A stretch of 38,064 nt of DNA from Planctomycetota bacterium (GTDB lineage Bacteria > Planctomycetota > SZUA-567 > H5-PLA8): the NCBI GenBank assembly GCA_026184295.1, contig JAHCJK010000036.1, positions 1-38,064 of the forward strand, given 5' to 3'. The notes beneath the pieces were generated by a model, which saw only the letters and a list, made by a program, of their open reading frames with translations, was not told the origin of the DNA and did no database searches. Shown one piece after another: positions 23,653-33,892 of this stretch; positions within the stretch are counted from its first letter, which is position 1; every line of letters begins with the position of its first letter. Both the position numbers and the translations under genes were made by a program.

Positions 23653-23653
23653 C

Positions 23654-24688
23654 TCACATCCCTTTCCCAAAGGCTTGAATGGTCCCGGGCACACGTTCGC
23701 AAAGGTGCGGCCGCGCCATCAAATCCAGCACGACGGCGCGCTGCTTCGCGCGCTCCGGTTCGGTCAGGTACTCCAGGGGCGAACGCCCGTCCACCCGCGC
23801 CAGCAGGCACCCGAGCGCGTGGCGCGCCGCTCGCGCTTCGGCCTCGCCCGACGCCGCCGGGCCCAAGGCTTCCGCATACGCATGCCAGAAGCGCTCCGCA
23901 GCCTGCAGAAACTTTTCGCGCGCGCCCGCCACGTGATGCGCCTTGGAGAGCAGATGCGCGAGCGCGAAACCCACGTCGAAGGCGCCGTCGCCCCAGTGGA
24001 CGACTTCGTGGTCGAGCAGCACGAGCTGTTCGCGGTAGATCAGCACGTTCTTGGGACTGTAGTCGCCGTGGACGAGCGTCTCGCGGCGCGCGCGGGTCTC
24101 GTCCTGCAGCGCGCGCAGAAAGCCGGCCGCCGCCGGGGTCTTTTCGGCCGCGCGCGCGTAGTACGGTTCGAGCCGCAGGCTCTCGAAGAACGAACGTTCG
24201 GCGAAGACGCCCGAGAGTTCCCCGGCGCGCGCGGTGCTTTCGCGCTGAACGGTCCCCAGCAGCGCGCCGAAGGCGGCGACGTGCGCCTCGTCCACGCGCC
24301 CGGCCAGCAGGCGGGATTTCCAGTTCTCGTGCGGCTGCGGGACGGCCTGCATCGCCAGGATGTGGCGCGTCTCGTCTTCGAAGACCAGCGGCGTGATCGT
24401 GCCCTTGGGCGCGAGCCGTTCCAGCCAGCGCATGCCCAGCGCTTCGCGGTGGATGCGCAGCGGGCTGCTGAACCAGTCGCTGGCGACGCGCAGTTTTTCG
24501 AGCGCCTGCTTGACCACCCAGGCCTCACCGTTCGCGCGCTCGGCCAGGACCGTCTTGTTGCTCACGCCGCCCTGCAGCACGCGGCACGCGGGCGTCTCGT
24601 CCGGCGCAATGCGTCCGGTCTCGCGCAGGTAGCGCGCCAGGTCCCCCGGCGCCTCGATGTCCACGTCGGCCGTTGCCATGCCCGTCAT
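23654..24688 (-). CDS. APH/choline kinase-family phosphotransferase
   Basis: A 344-aa protein-kinase-like small-molecule kinase. It has GGVSNKT (40-46), a likely ATP-contacting lysine K60 in WVVKQALEKL, the Brenner motif HGDYSPKNVL (H207, D209, N214) and the metal-binding LLDHEVVHWG (D226). GGVSN plus HGD recalls methylthioribose and choline/homoserine kinases, but the substrate is unknown. The start at 24688 has GGAG six bases upstream and lies 11 bases after the regulator gene's stop; Met 4 is an alternative. It sits between a cupin regulator and a variant enolase. A metabolite that is phosphorylated here and then dehydrated by the enolase homologue would fit (inference). Confidence 0.85.
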   Translation of the reverse strand: MTGMATADVDIEAPGDLARYLRETGRIAPDETPACRVLQGGVSNKTVLAERANGEAWVVKQALEKLRVASDWFSSPLRIHREALGMRWLERLAPKGTITPLVFEDETRHILAMQAVPQPHENWKSRLLAGRVDEAHVAAFGALLGTVQRESTARAGELSGVFAERSFFESLRLEPYYARAAEKTPAAAGFLRALQDETRARRETLVHGDYSPKNVLIYREQLVLLDHEVVHWGDGAFDVGFALAHLLSKAHHVAGAREKFLQAAERFWHAYAEALGPAASGEAEARAARHALGCLLARVDGRSPLEYLTEPERAKQRAVVLDLMARPHLCERVPGTIQAFGKGM

Positions 24689-24699
24689 CCCAAGCTCCG

Positions 24700-25293
24700 T
24701 TACAGCAGCGCGTCGAATCCGAGCCGGTGCCCGGCGCTTTCCTCGGCGGTGACGGCGAGGAAAAGCGTCTCGCGCTTCCGGTTGGGGTTGCGGCTGAGGT
24801 GCGGGACGGCCGCGTCGTAGGTGATGCTGTCGCCCGCCTTCAGCAGAAACGTCTCGCGCCCCCACTGGAACGAGAGTTCCCCGCGCAGCACGTAAACGAA
24901 TTCGTCGCCGCTGTGGTGCAGATGCTTCTTCTGCTTCAGCCCCGGCGCCAGGCGCACGAGGAATGGCTCCAGTTTGCGCACAGGCTTGCCGGCGGCGAGC
25001 AGGCTGTAGTCGTAGCCGGTGCGGCGGCTGCGCGTCATGCCGCGCGTGGCCTCGGCGGCACGCTTGACCGTGTAGCCGACGTAGGCTTCGTCCTCGCGGA
25101 AGAACCAGCCGATCTTGACGCCCAGGGCCGCCGCAATCTTCGAAAGCGTGGCAATCGGGGGCGAGACGCGGTGGTTTTCAATCTTCGAGAGCAACCCCTC
25201 GGTCAGGCCCGTGGCCTTCGCGACGTCGCGCAGAGTCATTGCGCGGTCCAGGCGCTGGGCCTTGATGCGCCGTGCCACGAGGGTCTCTTCCAT
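24700..25293 (-). CDS. XRE-family regulator with C-terminal cupin domain
   Basis: A 197-aa protein. Residues about 8-65 are a helix-turn-helix of the HTH_3 type (MTLRDVAKATGLTEGLLSKI, then PPIATLSKIAAALGV). Residues about 105-190 are a cupin_2 barrel (LVRLAPGLKQKKHLHHSGDE and FVYVLRGELSFQWG, then LKAGDSITYDAAVPH). HLHHSGDE supplies metal-binding His and Glu. In this family the cupin senses a small molecule or metal and the HTH binds the local promoter. It is the first gene of a tight operon with the phosphotransferase (11-base gap) and the enolase homologue, and most likely controls that operon and itself (inference). Confidence 0.92.
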   Translation of the reverse strand: MEETLVARRIKAQRLDRAMTLRDVAKATGLTEGLLSKIENHRVSPPIATLSKIAAALGVKIGWFFREDEAYVGYTVKRAAEATRGMTRSRRTGYDYSLLAAGKPVRKLEPFLVRLAPGLKQKKHLHHSGDEFVYVLRGELSFQWGRETFLLKAGDSITYDAAVPHLSRNPNRKRETLFLAVTAEESAGHRLGFDALL

Positions 25294-25319
25294 GCCCGGA
25301 AATGCTACGCCGGGCGAAC

Positions 25320-25343
25320 TTGCATATCAAGAAATATATTGAA
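25320..25343. promoter_or_regulatory. Possible operator/promoter of the XRE-cupin operon
   Basis: An AT-rich island in GC-rich DNA with an imperfect inverted repeat: TTGCATAT, eight bases, ATATTGAA (6 of 8 positions symmetrical). It lies 27-50 bases before the regulator's start codon, where an autoregulatory operator would be expected. No confident -10/-35 pair could be assigned. Confidence 0.35.
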
Positions 25344-25368
25344 CATCAGGATAGTCGGCGGGCGCGGG

Positions 25369-25896
25369 CTATTCGTCGTCCTTGAATCCGAAGTAGTCCA
25401 TCCATTCGCCCACTTCGCGCTCGGTCAGGCCGCGGAACTTGCGCGGGTCTTCGCCTTCGCCCACGGCGTTCGCGCGCCGTTCGGCGGCGCGCATGCGGGT
25501 GAGGAACTCGCGGCAGGACATCGTGCGCGCCCCGGCGCTCTTCGCGGAGCCCGAGACGAACTTGTCGTCGCTGACGACGGTGATTTCGCCCGGGCGCTTC
25601 GTGGCGTCGATCAGGTCCAGGATGGTTCGGTCGGCCTTGTGGTCGGGATCGGCGAAGACCATCTCGATGCGGCTCGCGCCGACGAAACCGCTGCCGCGCT
25701 CGCGCCGCAGCCCGCCGCCGGCCTTGGGCGACCCGTCGAAGACTGCGACGATGCCCGCGCCCTTTTCGCGTTCGGCGAATTCGGCCAGCATGCGCAGGAG
25801 TTTTTCCTTGAGCGGCGGGAACCCACGCGCATCGAGCAGCTCATACAGCCCGTCGTCCTTGTGGACGAGGTTGAAGGCGTCGATGACGTAGCGCAT
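25369..25896 (-). CDS. NYN/YacP-type (PIN-like) ribonuclease-family protein
   Basis: A 175-aa protein. It opens with MRYVIDAFNLVHKDDGLYEL, where the acidic D6 and the following N-L pair are typical of NYN nucleases. It continues with VAVFDGSPKAGGG, a stretch FADPDHKADRTILDLIDAT with conserved acidic residues, and ITVVSDDKFVSGSAKSAGAR, another acidic active-site position, before a charged helical C-terminus. YacP-type NYN proteins (Rae1 in B. subtilis) are metal-dependent endoribonucleases, some of them ribosome-linked. It lies 76 bases upstream of the XRE-cupin gene and downstream of groEL, apparently as a separate unit. The RNA target cannot be deduced. Confidence 0.85.
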   Translation of the reverse strand: MRYVIDAFNLVHKDDGLYELLDARGFPPLKEKLLRMLAEFAEREKGAGIVAVFDGSPKAGGGLRRERGSGFVGASRIEMVFADPDHKADRTILDLIDATKRPGEITVVSDDKFVSGSAKSAGARTMSCREFLTRMRAAERRANAVGEGEDPRKFRGLTEREVGEWMDYFGFKDDE

Positions 25897-25940
25897 GGCG
25901 GCAAGGTATCAGAGGGTTGCGTGCGTGCCAACGACCGCGC

Positions 25941-25982
25941 CTAAAACAACCGGGCCGCGCGTCCTTGCGAACGCGCGGCCCG
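25941..25982 (-). terminator. Terminator of groEL
   Basis: A perfect 12-bp stem (CGGGCCGCGCGT/ACGCGCGGCCCG) with an eight-base loop lies 24 bases after the groEL stop; on the minus strand it is followed by GTTGTTTTAG. Confidence 0.75.
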
Positions 25983-26006
25983 TATTCATGTCAGTACGTC
26001 TGCGGC

Positions 26007-27626
<1,620 letters not shown>

Positions 27627-27725
27627 GGCTCACTCCTTTGACGTGTATGGTTCGTGATCTGCGTTCGCGGTCTCAACGGCCCGTGGTCCACCCTGGAACC
27701 ACGAACCCGGAACGATACGGGCGGC

Positions 27726-28019
27726 CTAGCTCTTGACGACGGCCAGGACGTCCTCTTCCGGCATCAGCAGGTATTCGTCGCCGTCCACCTTCACTTCCGT
27801 GCCCGCGTAGGACGCGAACAGGATGCGGTCGCCCTTCTTGACCTGGAAGTCGCCGCGCTTGCCGTCGTCGAGCAGCTTGCCGCTGCCCAGCGCGATAACC
27901 TTGCCTTCCTTGGGCTTCTCCTTGGCCGTGTCGGGGAGGACGATGCCGCCCGCGGTCTTCTCTTCGGCCTCGAGCCGCTTCACCAGAATCTTGTCTCCGA
28001 GAGGCGTAATGTTCGCCAT
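27726..28019 (-). CDS. groES: Co-chaperonin GroES (10 kDa)
   Basis: A 97-aa protein that caps the GroEL ring. Motifs: [16 protein letters not shown] at the N-terminus, the mobile-loop region [38 protein letters not shown] and the ending [13 protein letters not shown]. The start at 28019 gives the canonical N-terminus; GGAGG lies 11 bases upstream. An in-frame Met six codons earlier is less likely. It is the first gene of the groESL unit. Confidence 0.97.
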   Translation of the reverse strand: MANITPLGDKILVKRLEAEEKTAGGIVLPDTAKEKPKEGKVIALGSGKLLDDGKRGDFQVKKGDRILFASYAGTEVKVDGDEYLLMPEEDVLAVVKS

Positions 28020-28321
28020 AGCGCTTGCAACCTCCAACCTTTCTAGCCTGTGGACGTGGAACGACCTGTTTTCCGGTCCGATGACAGAAGCAACCCATAG
28101 GCCACACGTGCGCCTATACGTATCTTGTTTTGATTGAACAGGTTATGCATATCCTCGGCCGTAAAAAGCCTGCTCCGGCGCTCCCCGCCGCGTCATTCCG
28201 ACTGACTCACATGGTGCCTGGGCCGTCAGTATGTCCAAACGGGAAGGCTTGGCCGGGCGCGGCGAAAGGCGTGCGGGCCGTCTGCTCCTTTATAAGAGCC
28301 GGCGGCGGGCTTCAATGCGAA
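28020..28321. other. Divergent control region between groES and rpsB
   Basis: No gene is seen. Just upstream of groES is an AT-richer block (about 28115-28150) that should hold the groESL promoter, although no clear -35/-10 pair can be set. An inverted repeat ATAGGC-N9-GCCTAT (28097-28117) lies there with CACGTG in its centre. A search by eye found no CIRCE element (TTAGCACTC-N9-GAGTGCTAA). The right part leads into the rpsB promoter and contains an extra TATAAG at 28291 without a good -35. Confidence 0.45.
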
Positions 28322-28350
28322 TTGACAGGGGCATCGGGCTGGCCTATAAA
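28322..28350 (+). promoter_or_regulatory. Near-consensus sigma-70 promoter of rpsB-tsf
   Basis: TTGACA (28322-28327), exactly 17 bases, TATAAA (28345-28350). The predicted start near 28357 gives an rpsB leader of about 190 nt. This is the best promoter match in the window, as expected for ribosomal protein genes. Confidence 0.9.
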
Positions 28351-28356
28351 GCGTCG

Positions 28357-28548
28357 TCCTTGCGGCAACCGGCCTGCGCCGCGGGACCTGTGAAAGCAAG
28401 CGGGCCAAGCATCCACGGATCGGCGCGGTTCGCCGGAATGATCGAAGTGGGGCCGTGCACACAACGCCCCCGAACGGTACGCCCGTTCTGAATCGATCCG
28501 GCGATGGCGCAGTCAGGCACCCACCGGGTGCCGGAAAGGCTTTGTTAC
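28357..28548 (+). promoter_or_regulatory. Structured 5' leader of rpsB
   Basis: The leader holds at least two perfect hairpins: GAACGG-TACGC-CCGTTC (about 28474-28490) and GGCACCC-ACC-GGGTGCC (28516-28532), the latter immediately before the ribosome binding site. rpsB leaders in other bacteria bind S2 for autoregulation; whether this one does is inference from position and structure. Confidence 0.45.
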
Positions 28549-29343
<795 letters not shown>

Positions 29344-29445
29344 GTTTTCAAACAGCGGCATAACCTTTGGATGGTATCCCTACCCGCCCCGCGCGGGGAC
29401 GGGCCGAAACGTGACGAAGCTCCAATAGCCAGAAAGGATCGAACG

Positions 29446-30285
29446 ATGGCCGAAGTAACCGCCGAGATGGTCAAGAACCTGCGCGAACGGACCGGCGCGC
29501 GCCTGCTCGACTGCCAGAAGGCCCTGAAGGAAACCGGGGGCAGCATGGACGACGCCGTCGCGTGGCTGCGCAAGCAGAACCTCGCCGCCGGCGCCAAGGT
29601 GGGCGAAAAGACCGCCGAAGAAGGCATGGTCGGCGTCAAGACGAACGACGGGGCGCTCGCCGCCGTCGAACTGACCGCCAACACCGACTTCGTGACGAAG
29701 AACGACGAGTTCCGCAAGCTGCTGGAAAGCCTCTCGGACCTGGCGCTGACCTCCAAGTCGGCCGACGCGGCGGCGCTTTCGGCGCAGTCGCTGGGCGGGC
29801 GCCCGGTCGGCGAAGTGGTGAAGGAACTCGCGGGCAAGATCGGCGAGAACATCACCATCAAGCGCGTGGTGCGGATCGAAGGCGCGTTCGGCTACTACCT
29901 GCACAGCGATTACAAGCAGTTCGCGGCGGTGCAGTTGAGCGGCGTGACGGGCGAGAAGGCGCAGGCGATCGGCAAGGACCTGGCCATGCACGTCGTCTTC
30001 GCCAAGCCGACGGCGCTCAAGCGCGAGGAAGTTCCGCAGGACCTGGTGAACAAGGAGATGGAGATCGCCCAGGAACGCCTGAAGAACGACCCGAAGAACA
30101 GCAAGAAGCCGCCGGAAATCCTGGCCAAGATCGCGCAGGGCCAGCTCGACAAGTTCTACGGCACGATCGTGCTGGTCGATCAGCCGTACTACCGCGAGAA
30201 CGCCAAGACCGTGACGCAGCACCTGAAGGAACAGGGCGGCGAGATCAAGATAGAACGATTCGAGTACATTAAGGTAGGCGCCTGA
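29446..30285 (+). CDS. tsf: Elongation factor Ts
   Basis: A 279-aa nucleotide exchange factor for EF-Tu. Motifs: MAEVTAEMVKNLRERTGARL, LDCQKALKETGGSMDDAVAW, and the exchange-loop signature ANTDFVTKNDEF, which contacts the EF-Tu GTPase domain. Two core subdomains follow (GAFGYYLHSDYKQFAAVQLS; LDKFYGTIVLVDQPYYR). The start at 29446 has AGAAAGG eight bases upstream and gives the standard UBA-like N-terminus. It is followed by an intrinsic terminator, so pyrH is at least partly separate. Confidence 0.98.
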   Translation: MAEVTAEMVKNLRERTGARLLDCQKALKETGGSMDDAVAWLRKQNLAAGAKVGEKTAEEGMVGVKTNDGALAAVELTANTDFVTKNDEFRKLLESLSDLALTSKSADAAALSAQSLGGRPVGEVVKELAGKIGENITIKRVVRIEGAFGYYLHSDYKQFAAVQLSGVTGEKAQAIGKDLAMHVVFAKPTALKREEVPQDLVNKEMEIAQERLKNDPKNSKKPPEILAKIAQGQLDKFYGTIVLVDQPYYRENAKTVTQHLKEQGGEIKIERFEYIKVGA

Positions 30286-30293
30286 GGGCGCCG

Positions 30294-30323
30294 AAAAAGG
30301 CCGCCGCAAGGCGGCCTTTTTTT
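30294..30323 (+). terminator. Intrinsic terminator of rpsB-tsf
   Basis: AAAAA-GGCCGCC-GCAA-GGCGGCC-TTTTTTT, eight bases after the tsf stop; the A tract can pair with the T tract, so it may work both ways. Confidence 0.92.
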
Positions 30324-30407
30324 ATGGGTTGAGATTGGAAAATCTGGTTTAGCCTTGATGCGGCAGCCGTTCCCGCCCGCATGCAACCCGCGCCGAAGGA
30401 GTCCGCC

Positions 30408-31181
30408 GTGGCCAAATCGTCCTCCGTACGCCTGCCGGTGGCCAGCAACGCCGTGTACAAGCGCATCATGCTCAAGCTCAGCGGCGAGATGCTGGGCGGC
30501 GAATCGGGCAAAGGGCTGGACGTCTCGAGCCTGACCACGTTCTGCAAGGAGATCATGGACGTCGCCGCCAAGGGCATCGAAGTGGCCCTGGTGATCGGCG
30601 GCGGGAACATCATCCGCGGGGCCAAGGCCACGCAGGAATCGGGCATGCTCCACCGCGCCACCGCCGACTACATGGGCATGCTCAGCACCATCATCAACGC
30701 GCTGGCCCTGCAGGACGCGCTGGAAAGCATGGGCGCCGAGACGCGCGTGATGTCGGCCATCGAGGCTGAGGCCGTCTGCGAACCGTACATCCGCCGCCGC
30801 GCGCTGCGCCACCTGGAACGCAAGCGCATCGTGATCCTGGCCGGCGGGACCGGGCACCCGTACTTCAGCACCGACACCACCGCCGCGCTGCGCGCGATGG
30901 AGATCAACGCCGAAATCCTGATGAAGGCGACGAAGGTGGACGGCGTCTACACCGCCGATCCGATGAAGGACCCGACCGCGAAGCGCTACGAACACCTCAG
31001 CTACATGCAGGTGCTGAAGGACCGCCTGAACGTGATGGACACCACCGCGATCAGCCTGTGCATGGACAACAAGATGCCGATCCTGGTCTTCAGCGTGCAG
31101 GACCCCGGCAACGTGCTGCGCGCCTGCACGGGTCAGGCGCGCATCATCGGCACGCTGGTGGACGAAAAAGGCGCGGGTTAG
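30408..31181 (+). CDS. pyrH: Uridylate (UMP) kinase
   Basis: A 257-aa amino-acid-kinase-fold enzyme that phosphorylates UMP to UDP. Motifs: IMLKLSGEMLGG for phosphate binding, VIGGGNIIRG, DYMGMLSTIINALALQDAL, ILAGGTGHPYFSTDTTAALR and ILMKATKVDGVYTADP. The GTG at 30408 is chosen because GAAGGAG lies six bases upstream; ATG 30381 would add nine residues. It keeps the usual rpsB-tsf-pyrH order but is separated by a terminator, and frr, the usual next gene, is missing. Its stop overlaps the convergent PQQ-like gene's stop by a few bases. Confidence 0.96.
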   Translation: MAKSSSVRLPVASNAVYKRIMLKLSGEMLGGESGKGLDVSSLTTFCKEIMDVAAKGIEVALVIGGGNIIRGAKATQESGMLHRATADYMGMLSTIINALALQDALESMGAETRVMSAIEAEAVCEPYIRRRALRHLERKRIVILAGGTGHPYFSTDTTAALRAMEINAEILMKATKVDGVYTADPMKDPTAKRYEHLSYMQVLKDRLNVMDTTAISLCMDNKMPILVFSVQDPGNVLRACTGQARIIGTLVDEKGAG

Positions 31182-32830
31182 CGCGCCGCCAGGTCGTAGC
31201 AGGCCACGCCGTCGTCCTGCCGCAGGTACAGCTTGCCGTTCGCGATCACCGGGGACGTGCAGCTCGTCGCGTTCGGCACGAAGCGCCCCATCTCCTCGAA
31301 CTTCTCGCCCGTCGGCTTGTACATGCGGATTCCGCCGGTCTTTTTGCCGTTGGCACTGAAGAGCGCGTAGAGCTTGCCGTCGGCGACGATGGGCGAGGAG
31401 CAGTGCCCGACTTCCTTCTTCTCGACCCACTTCATCGCGCCGTCCTTCAGGTCCAGGCAGCCGAATCCAAACTGGTACGCGCCTTCGAAGTACACGCAGC
31501 CGTCGTAGATCAGCGGGCTGCCGAAGCGGTCGCCGCCGGCGTTGGTCTCCCAGAGCACCTCGCACTTGTCCGGAGCCAGCTTGTAGGCGCGAATCTTGCC
31601 GCTGTGCACGACCATGGTGTCGCCGCTGATCGCCGCCGTGGACGACCCGCCGCCCGGCGCCTGCCAGAGGATGTTGCCGTTCGCGGGGTCGGCGCAGAAG
31701 ACGCCGTTGTCGCTGTTGGCGACCAGGTAGGCCTTGCCGCCGTGTTCCCACGCCACCACCGAACTGCCCCAGCCGCTGCGGACCTTGGGCTGCTTCCAGA
31801 GAAGCTGGCCGGTGGCCGCGTTGAAGGCGTGCAGTTCGCCGCCCATCTGCGTCACGGGTTTCTCGGACGGCGTCGCGAGCACGTACACCGCGCCGTTGAG
31901 GACCAGCACCGAGGAGTTGCTGTAGCGCGCGGGCACCTTCCAGACCTCGCGCCCGTCCTTCAGCGCCACGCAGTAGATGCCCTGGCTGCCTGCGACGTAG
32001 CAGAACTCGCCCTCGATGGCCGGCGTGCCGCAGGCCATGAAGTTGCCGCCCCACATGGTCGCGAAGGTGCCGGCGAATTCCTTCGTCCAGCATTCCTTGC
32101 CGGTCTCGGCGTCGAGGCAGACCAGCGTGTCGGTGTACGTCTGCCCCTTGCGGATCGTCACCGAGAGTTCGTTCGAGAGCAGGTCGTTGTGGTGGATGTT
32201 TGTGTCTTTAAAGGCCGCGCGCACTTCGTCGGGGTTCTGGAACTCCTTGTCCGCGCTCGCGGCGAGCTTTTCCATCGTGGTCCAGTTCCACGAATTGTGC
32301 CCGCGCGTGAGGCGCGTGGTCACCGCCTCGCCGAACGATTTGCTCTGTTCGGGCGGCAGCTTGTCGAGAAACGCCTTGATGTACGCGTCCAGGTCCGGGC
32401 CGGCCTTCAGCTTTTTGCGGTCCTCCGAAACGCGCGCGTCCTCCATCAGCTTGACCAGGTCGGCCGGCATGTTCGGCGCCCAGCCCCAGGACGCGACGTA
32501 CTCGGGCGTGACCAACTTCGCGGGCGTGAAGTGCGCCCAGTTGACGAAGTACACGGCCTTCCCGTTCGCGACGGAGACGCAGCCGCTGCCGCCCTGGTCC
32601 CAGCCGGGGGCGTCATGCCTCCAGACCTGGCGCGGGCCTTCCTTGGGCCACGCGTCGAGCAGCTTCGGGCCCGCGGAGGCGAGGCCGTCGCGCGCCGGGC
32701 CGCGCCACTGCGGCCAGTCGCCCTTGGGCGAACCGCCCGCGGCCTTGCCGGGCGCGTCCGCCGACCATACGGTTCCGGCCAGAAGGCCCGCCATCGCCAG
32801 CAGCGTCCAGCGCATCTCGCATCGGTTCAT
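31178..32830 (-). CDS. Exported PQQ-like beta-propeller repeat protein
   Basis: A 550-aa protein with a signal peptide (MNRCEMRWTLLAMAGLLAGT, then WSADA). The mature N-terminus has DWPQWRGPARDGLASAGPKL, a signature common in planctomycete PQQ-like proteins. It then shows blades with the Trp-type repeat: CLDAETGKECWTKEF, VALKDGREVWKVPA, AFNAATGQLLWKQP, CADPANGNILWQAPGGG. A long helical, charged insertion (about residues 110-230) sits before the main blades. No cofactor-binding or catalytic residues of PQQ dehydrogenases are evident, so it is more likely a binding or scaffold propeller. The start at 32830 has GGAGG nine bases upstream; Met 32836 is also possible. Confidence 0.85.
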   Translation of the reverse strand: MNRCEMRWTLLAMAGLLAGTVWSADAPGKAAGGSPKGDWPQWRGPARDGLASAGPKLLDAWPKEGPRQVWRHDAPGWDQGGSGCVSVANGKAVYFVNWAHFTPAKLVTPEYVASWGWAPNMPADLVKLMEDARVSEDRKKLKAGPDLDAYIKAFLDKLPPEQSKSFGEAVTTRLTRGHNSWNWTTMEKLAASADKEFQNPDEVRAAFKDTNIHHNDLLSNELSVTIRKGQTYTDTLVCLDAETGKECWTKEFAGTFATMWGGNFMACGTPAIEGEFCYVAGSQGIYCVALKDGREVWKVPARYSNSSVLVLNGAVYVLATPSEKPVTQMGGELHAFNAATGQLLWKQPKVRSGWGSSVVAWEHGGKAYLVANSDNGVFCADPANGNILWQAPGGGSSTAAISGDTMVVHSGKIRAYKLAPDKCEVLWETNAGGDRFGSPLIYDGCVYFEGAYQFGFGCLDLKDGAMKWVEKKEVGHCSSPIVADGKLYALFSANGKKTGGIRMYKPTGEKFEEMGRFVPNATSCTSPVIANGKLYLRQDDGVACYDLAAR

Positions 32831-33030
32831 CGGCATCGTCCTCCGCGTGTTCGCATACCCCTGTAATCGACCATACACCGGGCGAAACCGCCTGAACATG
32901 CCCCGCGCCAAGCCCCTGCCGACCGTTTCTTTTTTGTTTCTTTCGTGCGCGCCGGTCCCGCAAACTTCCTCGCGTGCGCGTGTGCAATACGCGGTATGAT
33001 GCGCCCGGTCCGCCTCGAAAGGAACGCCCA

Positions 33031-33759
33031 ATGGCCACGGTCAGCGAGATTGCGCCCCACGTCTACCGCATCTGCGAACTCTTTCCCGAGATCAACCTCC
33101 AGTTCAACCACTTCCTCGTCGTGGACGACGAGCCGCTCCTTTACCACACCGGCATGCGGCGGATGTTCCCGCAGGTGCTGGAAGGCGTGAAGAAGGTCGT
33201 CGATCCGGCGAAGCTGCGCTGGATCGGCTTCAGCCATTTCGAAGTGGACGAATGCGGCGCCTTGAACGATTGGCTCGCCCTGGCGCCGCACGCGCAGGCG
33301 GTCTCCGGCGTCGTCGGTTCGATGGTCAATCTCGCCGACTTCGCCGCGCGCCCGCCGAAGATGCTCCAGCACGACGAGACGTTTTCGACGGGCCGCCTGC
33401 GCTTCAAGTACCGGCCGACGCCGCACCTGCCGCACGGCTGGGACGCGGGCGTGCTCTTCGAGGAAACCCAGCGCGTGCTCTTCTGCTCCGACCTCTTCAC
33501 CCACAACGGCGAAGTCGAACCGCTGACCGAGACCGACATCGTGGGCCGCGCGCGCGCCTCGATGGAAGGCTTTCAGGCCGGCCCGCTGATGGATTACATG
33601 CCCTACTCGCACAAGACCCGCCCGATGCTGGAAGGCCTGGCGGCGCTGAACCCGCGCACGCTGGCGACCATGCACGGCAGTTCCTTCACCGGCGACTGCG
33701 CCCGCGCGCTCCTGGACCTCGACGGCGCGATGAAGGACGTGCTCGGCCCCAAGGCCTGA
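33031..33759 (+). CDS. Metallo-beta-lactamase-fold protein of the di-iron ODP type
   Basis: A 242-aa protein with the di-iron site of the flavodiiron/ODP branch of the MBL fold: FSHFEVDECGALNDWL (H69, E71, D73), PTPHLPHGWDAG (H132 or H135), LFCSDLFTHNG (D154) and TMHGSSF (H215). The residue after D73 is Glu where flavodiiron proteins usually have His; that HxExDE pattern is seen in ODP proteins. No flavodoxin domain is attached, so electrons or ligands must come from elsewhere. Members reduce or sense O2 or NO. GAAAGGA lies seven bases before the ATG. It diverges from the PQQ-like gene and is followed by a second PQQ-like gene, with no oxidative-stress genes nearby. Confidence 0.88.
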   Translation: MATVSEIAPHVYRICELFPEINLQFNHFLVVDDEPLLYHTGMRRMFPQVLEGVKKVVDPAKLRWIGFSHFEVDECGALNDWLALAPHAQAVSGVVGSMVNLADFAARPPKMLQHDETFSTGRLRFKYRPTPHLPHGWDAGVLFEETQRVLFCSDLFTHNGEVEPLTETDIVGRARASMEGFQAGPLMDYMPYSHKTRPMLEGLAALNPRTLATMHGSSFTGDCARALLDLDGAMKDVLGPKA

Positions 33760-33892
33760 CGCCCGACCCGTACACCCGCGGAAATCTCGTTTCTTCGCCC
33801 GACGTACGCACGCCTGTGGTGTAAATGATACGTACAGGTATTGTATGCCTCGCTGAATGTTTCCCGCCGGACCACGTCTTAGGAGCAGCATG

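Noticed and set aside
28020..28321. A CIRCE element upstream of groES
   Set aside because: No sequence resembling TTAGCACTC-N9-GAGTGCTAA was found on either strand; only a shorter, unrelated inverted repeat is present.
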